64,000 nt of DNA from Bacteroidota bacterium. Its GTDB lineage: Bacteria; Bacteroidota; Bacteroidia; Bacteroidales; UBA7960. Location of the stretch: assembly GCA_007694165.1 (NCBI GenBank), contig RECE01000222.1, positions 1 through 64,000 of the forward strand. The letters are read 5' to 3'. The stretch's first letter is position 1. Each line of letters starts with the position of its first letter. The notes under the pieces are model-generated. The model saw nothing but the letters and a program-made list of their open reading frames with translations, did not search any database and was not told the origin of the DNA. Below are positions 53,546 through 62,900 of this stretch, in pieces. Position numbers and translations under genes: made by a program.

Positions 53546-53553
53546 TAATTTTG
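53546..53553 (+). promoter_or_regulatory. -7 element for rpsA
   Basis: TAATTTTG fits TAnnTTTG and lies 77 bp before the S1 start codon. A TTTG at 53529-53532 is only 13 bp away, so the -33 is unclear. Nothing else is seen in the 305-bp interval 53326-53630. Confidence 0.5.
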
Positions 53554-53630
53554 CAGTCCCAAATCAAAAGTGGGGCTAATTCAATAAATTGTTTAACCCG
53601 GTAACTGCGGTTACCACAGTATTATTTTAG

Positions 53631-55994
53631 ATGTCAGAAGAAAACAAAGACTTGGCAGCCAACAATGAAGAAGCTGCAAAAAAGACCACCGAAGAGCAAG
53701 TTGAAAAAACTACCGATGAACAGGCAGAAACAACCACCGATGAGCAGGTTGAAGAAGTCGCTGATGAGATGGTAGAAGAGACAACCGAAAAGCAGGAAGA
53801 AAAACCCCAGGAAGAAATCAGAGATGCCGCTGCAGAAATAGTAGATGAGAAAGTAGCAGAAGCTGTAAAAGCAAATGAATTGCCGGAACCCGGTGATTTT
53901 GACTGGGATGCTGTTGGCAAGAAAATGGACAATTACTCCAGTGACGAAAGACAACGCATGGAAGCCCTATATGATGAAACCCTCAAATCAATTGGTGAAG
54001 GGGAAGTAATCGACGGAACAGTGGTTTCTATGAATAACAGAGAAGTTGTGGTAAATATCGGCTTCAAGTCAGATGGTGTAATACCCGCTGCCGAAGTGCG
54101 CTACAACTCCGATCTCAAAATTGGAGACGAATTGGAAGTGTATGTAGAAACCCAGGAAGACACAAGTGGTCAGCTGGTCCTTTCTCATAAAAAGGCACGT
54201 ACACTGCGCTCATGGGAAAGAATTAACAATGCCATGGAACAGGATGAAATCATCAACGGTTTTGTTAAATGCCGTACCAAAGGAGGTTTGATTGTTGACG
54301 TATTTGGTATTGAAGCCTTCCTCCCCGGTTCACAGATTGACGTTAAACCCATCAGGGATTATGATATTTATGTTGGAAAAACCATGGAATTCAAGGTTGT
54401 AAAAATCAACCATGAATACAAAAACGTGGTAGTATCTCACAAAGCACTTATTGAAGCCGAGCTGGAAATCCAGAAAGCAGAAATTATTTCCAAGCTTGAA
54501 AAAGGACAAATCCTGGAAGGTACCGTTAAAAACATTACCTCCTATGGTGTATTTGTTGACCTTGGCGGTGTTGACGGTTTGGTTCACATTACTGACCTCT
54601 CATGGGGCAGAATTAACCATCCTGAAGAAATCGTTGAGCTGGATCAGAAAATCAATGTTGTTATCCTCGATTTCGACGACAACAAGAAACGTATTGCCCT
54701 TGGCCTCAAGCAACTTACTCCCCACCCATGGGATTCATTGAATGCTGAGCTCAAAATTGGTGATACAGTAAAAGGCAGAGTGGTTGTGATAGCCGACTAC
54801 GGTGCATTTATTGAAATAGCACCCGGAGTTGAAGGTCTTATCCACGTTTCTGAAATGTCATGGTCGCAGCATCTGCGTACTGCTCAAGACTTCCTTAAAG
54901 TAGGTGACGAAGTGGAAGGTGTTATCCTTACCCTTGACCGCGAAGAAAGAAAAATGTCACTGGGCATCAAGCAACTCATTCCTGACCCATGGGAAAATAT
55001 CCATGAGAAATATCCTTCTCACAGCAAGCATACAGCTACCGTTCGTAACTTTACCAACTTCGGTATCTTCGTTGAACTCGAAGAAGGAGTTGACGGTCTG
55101 ATTCACATCAGCGACCTCTCCTGGAGCAAGAAAATCAAGCATCCTGCAGAATTTACCAAAATCGGCGAAAGCATTGAGGTGGTAGTTCTGGACGTTGACA
55201 AAGAAAACCGTCGTCTGAGCCTTGGACACAAACAGCTGGAAGAAAACCCATGGGATGTTTTCGAATCAGTATTTACCCTTGATTCGGTACACCAGGGAAC
55301 CATCGTTGGCTCATCAGACAAAGGAGTAATCGTTGCTCTTCCTTATGGCGTTGAGGGTTTTGCCCCCACCCGCCACATCGTTAAAGAAGACGGTACTACT
55401 GCAAAAATGGATGAAACCCTCGATTTCAAAGTAATTGAATTCAACAAGGACAGCAAAAAGATTGTTGTTTCTCACTCAAAAGTATTCCAGGATGTTCACT
55501 ATGCTGAAAAGCAAGCTGCTGTTTCAGAAAAGAGAACCCAGGAAAATGCTACCAAGAAGACTGTTAAGAAAATCAAGGATACCATGGAGAAAACCACCCT
55601 TGGCGACCTCGATGTTCTGGCTAACCTGAAGAGTGACCTTGAGAAATCAGAAAAAACTCCTGTCAAAAAAGCTGTAAAAACTGAAAAACCGGTAGAAGAA
55701 GCTCCCAAGGCTGAGGCTCCAAAAGCAGAAGAAAAGACAGAAGAAGCTGCTCCCGCCGCCAAAGAAAAGAAAGAAGTAAAAGCGGAAGAGAAAACAGTTG
55801 AAGAGCCCGAAGCTGACAAAGCAGAAGAGCCTAAAGCTGAGAAAGCTGAAGAGCCCAAAGCTGAGAAAGCTGAAGAAAAAGAAGTGAAGAAGGCAGAAGA
55901 GCCCAAAGCTGACAAAGTAGAAGAGAAAGAAGAGAAGAAGTCAGAAGAGCCTGAAGTTGACAACACAGACAAAAAAGAAGAGAAAAAAGATTAA
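53631..55994 (+). CDS. rpsA: 30S ribosomal protein S1 (bS1) with low-complexity ends
   Basis: A 787-residue S1 protein that recruits mRNA to the 30S subunit. Six S1/OB domains are visible between about residues 120 and 640 (for example KGQILEGTVKNITSYGVFVD, KIGDTVKGRVVVIADYGAFI). The N-terminal extension is acidic and built of TTDEQ/TTEEQ-type repeats (about 10-60). The C-terminal tail (about 670-787) is a Lys/Glu/Ala/Pro region with repeated EEPKAEKA units. The Bacteroidetes S1 normally has six domains; the tails are an addition, which fits RNA and protein contacts in a phylum that uses little Shine-Dalgarno pairing. The ATG is at 53631. Confidence 0.95.
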   Translation: MSEENKDLAANNEEAAKKTTEEQVEKTTDEQAETTTDEQVEEVADEMVEETTEKQEEKPQEEIRDAAAEIVDEKVAEAVKANELPEPGDFDWDAVGKKMDNYSSDERQRMEALYDETLKSIGEGEVIDGTVVSMNNREVVVNIGFKSDGVIPAAEVRYNSDLKIGDELEVYVETQEDTSGQLVLSHKKARTLRSWERINNAMEQDEIINGFVKCRTKGGLIVDVFGIEAFLPGSQIDVKPIRDYDIYVGKTMEFKVVKINHEYKNVVVSHKALIEAELEIQKAEIISKLEKGQILEGTVKNITSYGVFVDLGGVDGLVHITDLSWGRINHPEEIVELDQKINVVILDFDDNKKRIALGLKQLTPHPWDSLNAELKIGDTVKGRVVVIADYGAFIEIAPGVEGLIHVSEMSWSQHLRTAQDFLKVGDEVEGVILTLDREERKMSLGIKQLIPDPWENIHEKYPSHSKHTATVRNFTNFGIFVELEEGVDGLIHISDLSWSKKIKHPAEFTKIGESIEVVVLDVDKENRRLSLGHKQLEENPWDVFESVFTLDSVHQGTIVGSSDKGVIVALPYGVEGFAPTRHIVKEDGTTAKMDETLDFKVIEFNKDSKKIVVSHSKVFQDVHYAEKQAAVSEKRTQENATKKTVKKIKDTMEKTTLGDLDVLANLKSDLEKSEKTPVKKAVKTEKPVEEAPKAEAPKAEEKTEEAAPAAKEKKEVKAEEKTVEEPEADKAEEPKAEKAEEPKAEKAEEKEVKKAEEPKADKVEEKEEKKSEEPEVDNTDKKEEKKD

Positions 55995-56021
55995 TTATTT
56001 TCGATTTTCTTCTTTAATCAT

Positions 56022-56052
56022 AAAGCACCTTGCTTCGGCAGGGTGCTTTTTT
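56022..56052 (+). terminator. Terminator after rpsA
   Basis: A 12-bp stem (56022-56033 with 56038-56049, one G-U) closed by a TTCG tetraloop and followed by T residues. The remaining sequence to 56346 shows no gene. Confidence 0.92.
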
Positions 56053-56346
56053 GTTATGGCAGTGTTTATTAATTCTACTTTGGCACATTTAATCTTTGAT
56101 ATTATATTACATGTCCGCAATAACTAAGCATCTTTGACCAGACCAATAGGCACACACTGGGTGTAATGGCAAATCTGCAATAACCTCCAATCACCCTTAT
56201 TTCTATGTAACAACAAACATAGCTTTGATTATCTTGCCAAACCCAAAATTAACAAAACCATTGCTAGAGCATCAGACCCGGTTTGATCTGAAAATCATAA
56301 AGAGAAACTTGTGAACTCACAAAACAAGGAAAGGCAATACATCCCG

Positions 56347-57582
56347 TTAGAAACAGTATTCTTTTGCTCTTTTCCCGGCTTCCTCATGACCCATGGACGC
56401 TGCTAATCGCAGGTCCTCACAGGCCTGTTTTTTGTTGTTCATTTGAGCATGCAAGGTTGCCCTGACAAAATAGGACTCTGCCGTGGGCTCCAGACGGATT
56501 GCCTGGTTGAAATCTTCCAGGGCCTCAGCATATTTCCCTGAGTCGAGAAACATTTCACCCCGCTTCTGATAGGCCAATGGATTGCGGGGGTTGATTCGCA
56601 TAATGATCCTGTAGTCTACCAGGGCCTGAGAATCTCGCCCCAATTTGTGGTAGGCTTCAGCCCGGTATATGTAAGCTGTTTCGTTGTTCCGGTTCAATCC
56701 AATGGCACGGGTAAAGTCACGCGTGGCAGCATCATATTCACCTGCGTAGAAATAGGACAATGCTCGCTGGTAATACGTTTCTTCGTTTCTCTGCCTGTAG
56801 GAGTTGATAAGGGTTGTATAATCTTCTATGGCCAATGCATATTGTTCGCTCTTGAACAAAGCATCTGCCCTGAGCTGAAACACGGACTGCGTATTAGCTC
56901 CATGAGAAATGGCTACAGAAAGATCTTCTGCAGCTGCTTCAAACTTTTCTTTTTTGAGATAAATCATCGCTCTTTCGGTCCTCAGCTCGCTGTGTTCAGG
57001 GTCTGTGGCCAGGGCTTTGGTAAAGTCCTCATAAGCAAGGTCTGTTTCATGCCTTTGGAGGTAAAGTTTACCCCGGTTAAAAAAAACATTGGGGTTTTTA
57101 TGTCCCAGTTCGATAACTTTGGATAAGTCGCCAATGGCAGCTCCCGCTGAGCTGTTCCTGATGTATATTTCTGATCTTTTTAAATATGCATCAATGTTTT
57201 TAGGGTTTTTCTCTATGGATGTGGTATAGTCTTTCAGAGCATTGTCATGTTCACCTATAGCAGAGTATGAGATAGCACGGAAAAAATATGCATCGGCAAA
57301 TTCCTTATTGAATTCAAGTGCACGGGTAAAATCATCAATGGCTTTTCTGGGTTGTTGCAGGTGCTGATAGGATCTTCCTCTTTCGAAATAGGCCTCATAA
57401 AAATGCGGAACAATTTCAATGGCTTCAGAGAATTGATCTATCGCCATGGAGTAGTTTTTAGAAGCGACCAACTGCAGCCCCCTGTTAAAGGACTCATTGG
57501 CAGTTTGGCTTTTGAGCATAAATGGTGATACAACCATTAGAAATATTAAAACAATGGCTTTGGGATACCAGGAAAAGGTCAT
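56347..57582 (-). CDS. Secreted tetratricopeptide-repeat protein
   Basis: A 411-residue protein: signal peptide (1-25, IVLIFLMVVSPFMLKS) and about eleven consecutive TPR motifs of 34 residues, each with the usual W/L-G-Y-A-F-A-P pattern (for example FYEAYFERGRSYQHLQQPRKAIDDFTRAL). It ends in a short Sel1-like segment (ACEDLRLAASMGHEEAGKRAKEYC). TPR arrays mediate protein-protein contacts; the partner is unknown. It has its own promoter (57632-57661), ATG at 57582, and no operon partner. Confidence 0.88.
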   Translation of the reverse strand: MTFSWYPKAIVLIFLMVVSPFMLKSQTANESFNRGLQLVASKNYSMAIDQFSEAIEIVPHFYEAYFERGRSYQHLQQPRKAIDDFTRALEFNKEFADAYFFRAISYSAIGEHDNALKDYTTSIEKNPKNIDAYLKRSEIYIRNSSAGAAIGDLSKVIELGHKNPNVFFNRGKLYLQRHETDLAYEDFTKALATDPEHSELRTERAMIYLKKEKFEAAAEDLSVAISHGANTQSVFQLRADALFKSEQYALAIEDYTTLINSYRQRNEETYYQRALSYFYAGEYDAATRDFTRAIGLNRNNETAYIYRAEAYHKLGRDSQALVDYRIIMRINPRNPLAYQKRGEMFLDSGKYAEALEDFNQAIRLEPTAESYFVRATLHAQMNNKKQACEDLRLAASMGHEEAGKRAKEYCF

Positions 57583-57631
57583 GGAGGTATGCTTGATATA
57601 ATTTGAATAATCGGGAAAACTTGCTGAATAA

Positions 57632-57661
57632 CAAAATTAGCCAGAATTGTTGAACTGCAAA
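57632..57661 (-). promoter_or_regulatory. Promoter for the TPR protein gene
   Basis: On the minus strand TTTG (57658-57661), an 18-bp spacer, TAATTTTG (57632-57639), with the expected start near 57625 and a leader of about 43 nt. The rest of the interval up to 57934 has no feature I can support. Confidence 0.75.
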
Positions 57662-57934
57662 CATCCCGGCACAAAATAATTAATTATTTAATAAAGTTTT
57701 GCAGGAGTTTTTTTGAGACAAACCCAAAATCAGGATACCATATCAAAACCTGTTTTCTGGATGCACCTGAAAATTGTTTTTTCCCATGCTGTCAGCCTTT
57801 AGAAATTCAATCTGCCCTTTAACACCCGCAAGCTTCTGTTCCGGGTTTTCAGTTAATCATTCTCCCGTTTGTCAGCGTCTTTGACATGGATGCCTTGCCA
57901 CACTCTCCCATCTTCGGAAAAGGAATTTATTCTT

Positions 57935-59377
57935 TTACCGAACCATTAGCAAACGGGAACCAGATACATTGCTATTGAAAAACCTTACGATATAAACCCC
58001 GGAATGCAAGGCTGATATATCAATGGTTTCAGAAGCTTTGACGGGAAAATGAATGAGCATTTGCTTTCCGGAGGTGGAAAATATCTCCAGTCTATCTATC
58101 CTTTCCGGCGAAGAAAAAACGAAATTCTTCCCGGCAGGATTGGGATAAATGGTTACATCAATAGTATAATCAGTTCTATTCACAAACACAGTAGTATCAC
58201 CCCAAATCTTTTCAGCTAAAACAGGATGATCAACAAATGGGTTGCGGTTTCCCTGCAGTTCATATATTAAATCATTGCGCAGCCTCTCTCTCTGGCTCAC
58301 AGGATCATTTCTGTGCCATTCCATGAGCATTTCAATGGCCCAGGGTTCATAGCCGGGAAAAGTGTTATGGTCAAACATGGTATTTCCCTCCGCACTGTAA
58401 GTCCAGTCTTCAATCTGATCTTCATAACGGGTAATCATGTAAAGGAAGGCACGGGCCAAATCTCCTTTGTATTCATCGATAGGCTCAAAGGCTGTTCCAG
58501 TGTATTGATCCCCGGCGGTATTGGCACCAAGCTTTCCTCCGTTGAGCGAAGTCCAGGTGGGATTTGCTACCATCCCAAAGGGAAAGTTATCGCGTACAGC
58601 ATTCACATGCTTATCCACAGGATAAATGTGGTACATGTCGGTATTCATGGGATTAACAGCCCCTCCAAACCAGGAACGGGGCATGGAGTGCTCCCTGTTA
58701 TAAACATCGCCTTCAATGTTACCGCCCGATCCGGTATCCTGATCTTCTCCGAAAACAAAGATGTAGGGGGGCTCACTGCAGGGAATATCCGAGTAGATAT
58801 CCCATACAAAACCCGAAAAAGTAACGTCCGTTTGCCGGAAGTGTGTCCAGAGACTATTATAGCTCAATGTATTGTGACCCTTAATGATGTTATGCAGCTG
58901 TGTTTTGAGTTCGTGTCCCACAGAAGTGGCAGTACTGTAATAACCTTGTGGAATTTGCGGAGGGATACCTGTTACCTGGGTGGCAAGCTCAGCACTGCCT
59001 GCAGAAGTTGTAGTGTGAGTGATTACAGGATGGAATTCACCGGAACTACCGGGATGGGCCCTTACAAAAACCCGCTGATCAATCGCCCCTGCCACGGGAA
59101 CCAGGGTAAGTTCCTGTGCAAAATCTGAATAACAATCCAGCGAAATCATCAGGGGGTACTCCGCCACTACATTCATCGCAGTGGTAAGGTTGGTGATATA
59201 AACATCATAAAACTGCACATCAGAAACCGTATGAATGTAAACTTCTCTGAAATCAGGCAGTTGCTCTGGTGTAAGGACAATTTGGTTTACAGATCTATCG
59301 TCGATATGTTTGCTTTGCAAAAGATGCGGAGAGAATATCGCAATTGAGCATACAATTGCAAAAAGTATCGTCTTCAT
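57935..59377 (-). CDS. Secreted endonuclease I family nuclease with T9SS sorting tail
   Basis: A 480-residue exported nuclease. Signal peptide at 1-22, a beta-rich N-terminal part (about 30-160), an endonuclease I (EndA/Vvn-type) domain at about 170-400 with the conserved REHSMPRSWFGG and DMYHIYPVDKHVNAVRDNFPFG motifs, and a C-terminal type IX secretion domain (about 405-480: TIYPNPAGKNFVF...SGVYIVRF...LLMVR). It should degrade extracellular DNA or RNA at the cell surface or in the medium, with metal ions. A minus-strand -7 TATATTTG lies at 59401-59408. Confidence 0.92.
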   Translation of the reverse strand: MKTILFAIVCSIAIFSPHLLQSKHIDDRSVNQIVLTPEQLPDFREVYIHTVSDVQFYDVYITNLTTAMNVVAEYPLMISLDCYSDFAQELTLVPVAGAIDQRVFVRAHPGSSGEFHPVITHTTTSAGSAELATQVTGIPPQIPQGYYSTATSVGHELKTQLHNIIKGHNTLSYNSLWTHFRQTDVTFSGFVWDIYSDIPCSEPPYIFVFGEDQDTGSGGNIEGDVYNREHSMPRSWFGGAVNPMNTDMYHIYPVDKHVNAVRDNFPFGMVANPTWTSLNGGKLGANTAGDQYTGTAFEPIDEYKGDLARAFLYMITRYEDQIEDWTYSAEGNTMFDHNTFPGYEPWAIEMLMEWHRNDPVSQRERLRNDLIYELQGNRNPFVDHPVLAEKIWGDTTVFVNRTDYTIDVTIYPNPAGKNFVFSSPERIDRLEIFSTSGKQMLIHFPVKASETIDISALHSGVYIVRFFNSNVSGSRLLMVR

Positions 59378-59400
59378 ATTTCAGTTTTTTTTGGGGAGCA

Positions 59401-59408
59401 CAAATATA
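59401..59408 (-). promoter_or_regulatory. -7 element of the endonuclease I gene
   Basis: The plus-strand CAAATATA is TATATTTG on the minus strand, 23 bp before the start codon at 59377. The only TTG-like -33 (59432-59434) is 23 bp away, so the match is partial. Confidence 0.5.
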
Positions 59409-59458
59409 AGTGAATATAGCCGAAGTAAAACCAACCATGTATTAGATTCTTATTAGTA

Positions 59459-59814
59459 CTACTTTGACAGATATAGAATAATTCTTAAACCTGTCTTATT
59501 CAGGTAGAAACCTTATTTTAATAATTCATTTAACCTTAGTAGAAATGTGTGTGGTAAAACAACTTTAAACCTTATTACCTTATTACACATCTTCAGATCA
59601 ATCTTTTTCCAATAAGGTAATAAGGTTCAATTAACTGCTTAAATTTACTTTCTACTAAGGTTAGCGGATTTCAAATAAGGTTTTTGAGTTTAAAGATTAT
59701 TTCGGATAATCGCTATCTTGTAAAGCCTTAACAACGGCATAAAAAGATAGGTTGCCGGTTTAAATATTCCTCAAAATATTTATAGACTAAACGAATCGTA
59801 ATATGTCAAAGTAG
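59459..59814. mobile_element. Palindrome-rich element with nested inverted repeats (MITE-like)
   Basis: Terminal inverted repeats CTACTTTGACA (59459-59469) and TGTCAAAGTAG (59804-59814) are perfect. Inside, three perfect nested inverted pairs share one axis: AAACCTTATTT/AAATAAGGTTT (59508-59518, 59673-59683), 15 bp (59531-59545, 59649-59663), and 17 bp (59568-59584, 59611-59627). AACCTTA occurs three times on the left and TAAGGTT three times on the right. Further hairpins lie at 59713-59750 (CTATCTT/AAGATAG) and 59761-59782 (TAAATATT/AATATTTA). ATTAG directly flanks both ends (59452-59456, 59816-59820). There is no open reading frame. The mobile nature is inferred. Confidence 0.6.
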
Positions 59815-59840
59815 AATTAGAAAAGCCCTGTTATATAAAA

Positions 59841-59907
59841 ACAAAAAAACCGGTCATTAAGCCTGGTGGAAAGGAGATGCTCCTTCTGCGACAGGCTCAA
59901 TGACCGG
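59841..59907 (-). terminator. Large multi-stem terminator after the 1278-residue protein gene
   Basis: Three nested perfect stems: CCGGTCATT/AATGACCGG (59850-59858, 59899-59907), AGCCTG/CAGGCT (59860-59865, 59892-59897) and AAGGAG/CTCCTT (59871-59876, 59880-59885). On the minus strand they are followed by TTTTTTTGTTTTT, so they end the leftward transcript 49 bp after its stop codon. Confidence 0.85.
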
Positions 59908-59955
59908 AAATTATGTGTCACTGAACTTTTCAGTTTAAAAGACGGCAGGCAAGCT

Positions 59956-62900
59956 CTACCTGCGGACAATTATTTTCTTCGTCTCCAATCCGTTATCTGT
60001 TGTTAGGGTAAGAAAGTAAATTCCGGAAGGAATTTCGGAAAGAGAAAGACTGAAGCGGCGGCTCATTACAGATTGGCTCATCAGTCGCACGCCCCTTATA
60101 TCCGTAAGTGTAAATTCATATATGGCAGACCTGGACGAAACTTCAATGTAATTACTGGCAGGATTGGGATAAACATTTGTGGGTGTATCATACAAAGCAT
60201 CCAGGCCGGTGACTCCCCAATAATCATGAAAAACTGTATCAGAAAGCACCTGCACGTTCCTGTCTTGTCCTGGTTCAGGGTTACCTACCCCAGCGTTTAT
60301 GTAATACTTATAAATATAACTACCCTCTTCCAGCTCCATGGTATTGGCATAAATCATGTCGCCGATGGGCTCCATCAGTTGCTCATCGGGCAACGTACCA
60401 GGAATGGCAAAATTAAACATGGAACCTGAAACAAACACCAGGTCTGCATCGGGATCAAAACCCGGAGCATTGCTCATATCTACCCTGAATGTGACAGTGT
60501 AAATCTGAATTTCGGGCACAACTTCAACAGCAATCGTGGCTGTAATGCCATCAGGGTTCTCCATTCCTTCTTCCAGCTGAATTTCACCTGTAAGATGATA
60601 AGTTCCAATCACATCACCATCGAAATCGCCCTCTGTCCATACCACCTGCAAATTTTCTGTACCCGTATCGTCAAAAGTAACGGAAACTGTCTCCGGCAAA
60701 TTCAGTTCCTCAAAAGCAGTTCCAATTTCAACTGTCAAAGCATCAGGAGTTTCAACTCCTGTAACTATGCGTTTGAAGTCGGAAGAGAATACTCCTTTCA
60801 CAAAAATATCATCAATTCTTGAGGTTCCGGCGCCGGCAACATCGCCACCATTGACAGAAATATTGGAATCCATCACCCAGCGGATATAAAGGAAAGGTTT
60901 GTTATTGCAGGCTGCAGGCAAAGGCAAATCTGCCAGTACTCCGGCAGTGAAGTTATTCTCTACGGTAATATTGCTGTTTTCCACATCCACCCAGCTACCT
61001 GATTGTCCTATTCTATACTGGACTGCAAAATCCCGCGGTCCGGTATTTGAACCTCTTTGCTTGCTGGAAAGATTCAATTCGCCGTAACCAATGGTAGTCA
61101 GTTCTATCATCCAGTATTTAACCCCTTCGCCATCTACCCATTGGGTAGTACTGATAGCATCGCCGGAAGCCCCGGCCAGCCAGCTGTAGGAACCATCAAA
61201 ACCAGGCTCCCTGGAAATGAATTTCCCAATATTTCCTTCAATTCCTTCATTGGCTCCCTGGGTGTTTTCAGGGAAAGTCCAGCCGGCCACAATGATTTCC
61301 TGTGGAATATCCAGCACCTCTACTGATATTTCAGCCATCAGGTTATCCGGATTTTCGATTCCTGCCACCAGCACAACTTCTCCTTCAAGCTGGTATACTC
61401 CCGGCTGAGTGCCGTCGTAATCTCCCTCCAGCCAGATTACATCAAGCTGAATTATTGAATCATTGTCCAGCGTTACATCTGCAACCTGAGGCAATGGAAG
61501 ATCTTCAAACAATATACCCTGTTCCACGATGATTACCTGATCGATAACATGAACGCTAACAATATTCAATGCCACGATTTCTTCTACCACCGAAACAATT
61601 ACCTGTGCCTGAACATCATCATCGTTGGTTATTCCATCAGGGATTACGAGCTCTCCCGTGATAAGATAGTCACCAATCGCATCACCATCATAATCGCCTT
61701 CACTCCATACTACGTCCATTCCCACTACCTGGTTGTTATTCAGTGTTACAGCAACCGTTTCAGGCAAACCAATCTGGTCAAAGGCAGTACCTTGCTCCAC
61801 TTGAATACCCTGCAAAGTTTCTACAGAAACCACATTGGGAATAAAACCTGAGTCTGTTCCTTCCACAAAAATATGATCGATCCTGCTGGTCCCGGCGGCT
61901 GATACAACATTTCCATTCACAGAAGTATTACTGGTCATGATCCAGCGAAGATAAACAAGGGCTTTTTCTTCCATTTCCTGGGGAAGCGGAACCTGCAACA
62001 ACGCACCGGAGGTAAAATTGTTGGCAACAGTGATATCTGCATCCGCAACATCCTGCCACTCACCATCAGCGATCTTAAACTGTAACTTAAAATCACGGGG
62101 ACCTGTATTGGAGCTTTGCTGGGTACTGCTTACCAGCAAATCAGAATATCCAATGGTTGAAAATCCTATCTTCCAGAATTTGGCATCAATTCCATCGGTC
62201 CATCCGGTAGAAGAAATACTCTGACCCGTCACACCTGCCGGATAGGTTAAATTGCCAACAAAGCCTTCCTCCCGGCTGATGGGATTGCCAATATTTTCAG
62301 TGGTACCCAGGTTTGCACCCGGGTTGTCTGCCACAGGAAAAGTATATCCGATAACTACATCATCGGGTACAAATATTTCTTCTGATACGGTAACCTCTAT
62401 CTGAGCCTGGAGGTTTTCGGGGTTTGTAATCCCCTCCTCCATGACCAGCTCACCCTGAAGGATATAAAGTCCGGCAGTCTGCCCGTCATAATCTCCCTGC
62501 AACCAGTTAACTGTAAGAGCCATTGTCTCTTCATTATCCAGTGAAACATTCACTTGTTCGGGCAGTAGAAGTTCTGCGAAAGGGGTGCCGAAATCAACAG
62601 TTAAACCTCCAGGGTTTATAATGCTGGTAACAATTAAATCAATATCAGGGTCTAAAACCTGATAAGAGAATACGGGCGATAAAGCTGTTTGGTCATCTGT
62701 ATCTGTAGCTTGCACACGGTAATAAACACTGGTATTATGAGTTTGAGCAGGGATGTCGCTAACTGTGGCATAGGTTTGTCCGGCATCCAGTGACATCACA
62801 ATGGTGTTTTCAAGAGAAGCATCACTTACCCCCCATTGAAGCTCAACTGTTGAAACAGGAGCGTCGCCTGCAGCCACATCAGCAGAAACAGCTACCGTTG

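Noticed and set aside
55499-55972. A minus-strand open frame rich in Ser/Phe opposite the S1 tail.
   Set aside because: It is a shadow of the Lys/Glu/Ala-rich repeat tail of S1.
58313-59128. A 271-codon plus-strand frame opposite the endonuclease gene.
   Set aside because: The minus strand encodes a clear endonuclease I with a T9SS tail, and the plus-strand product resembles nothing.
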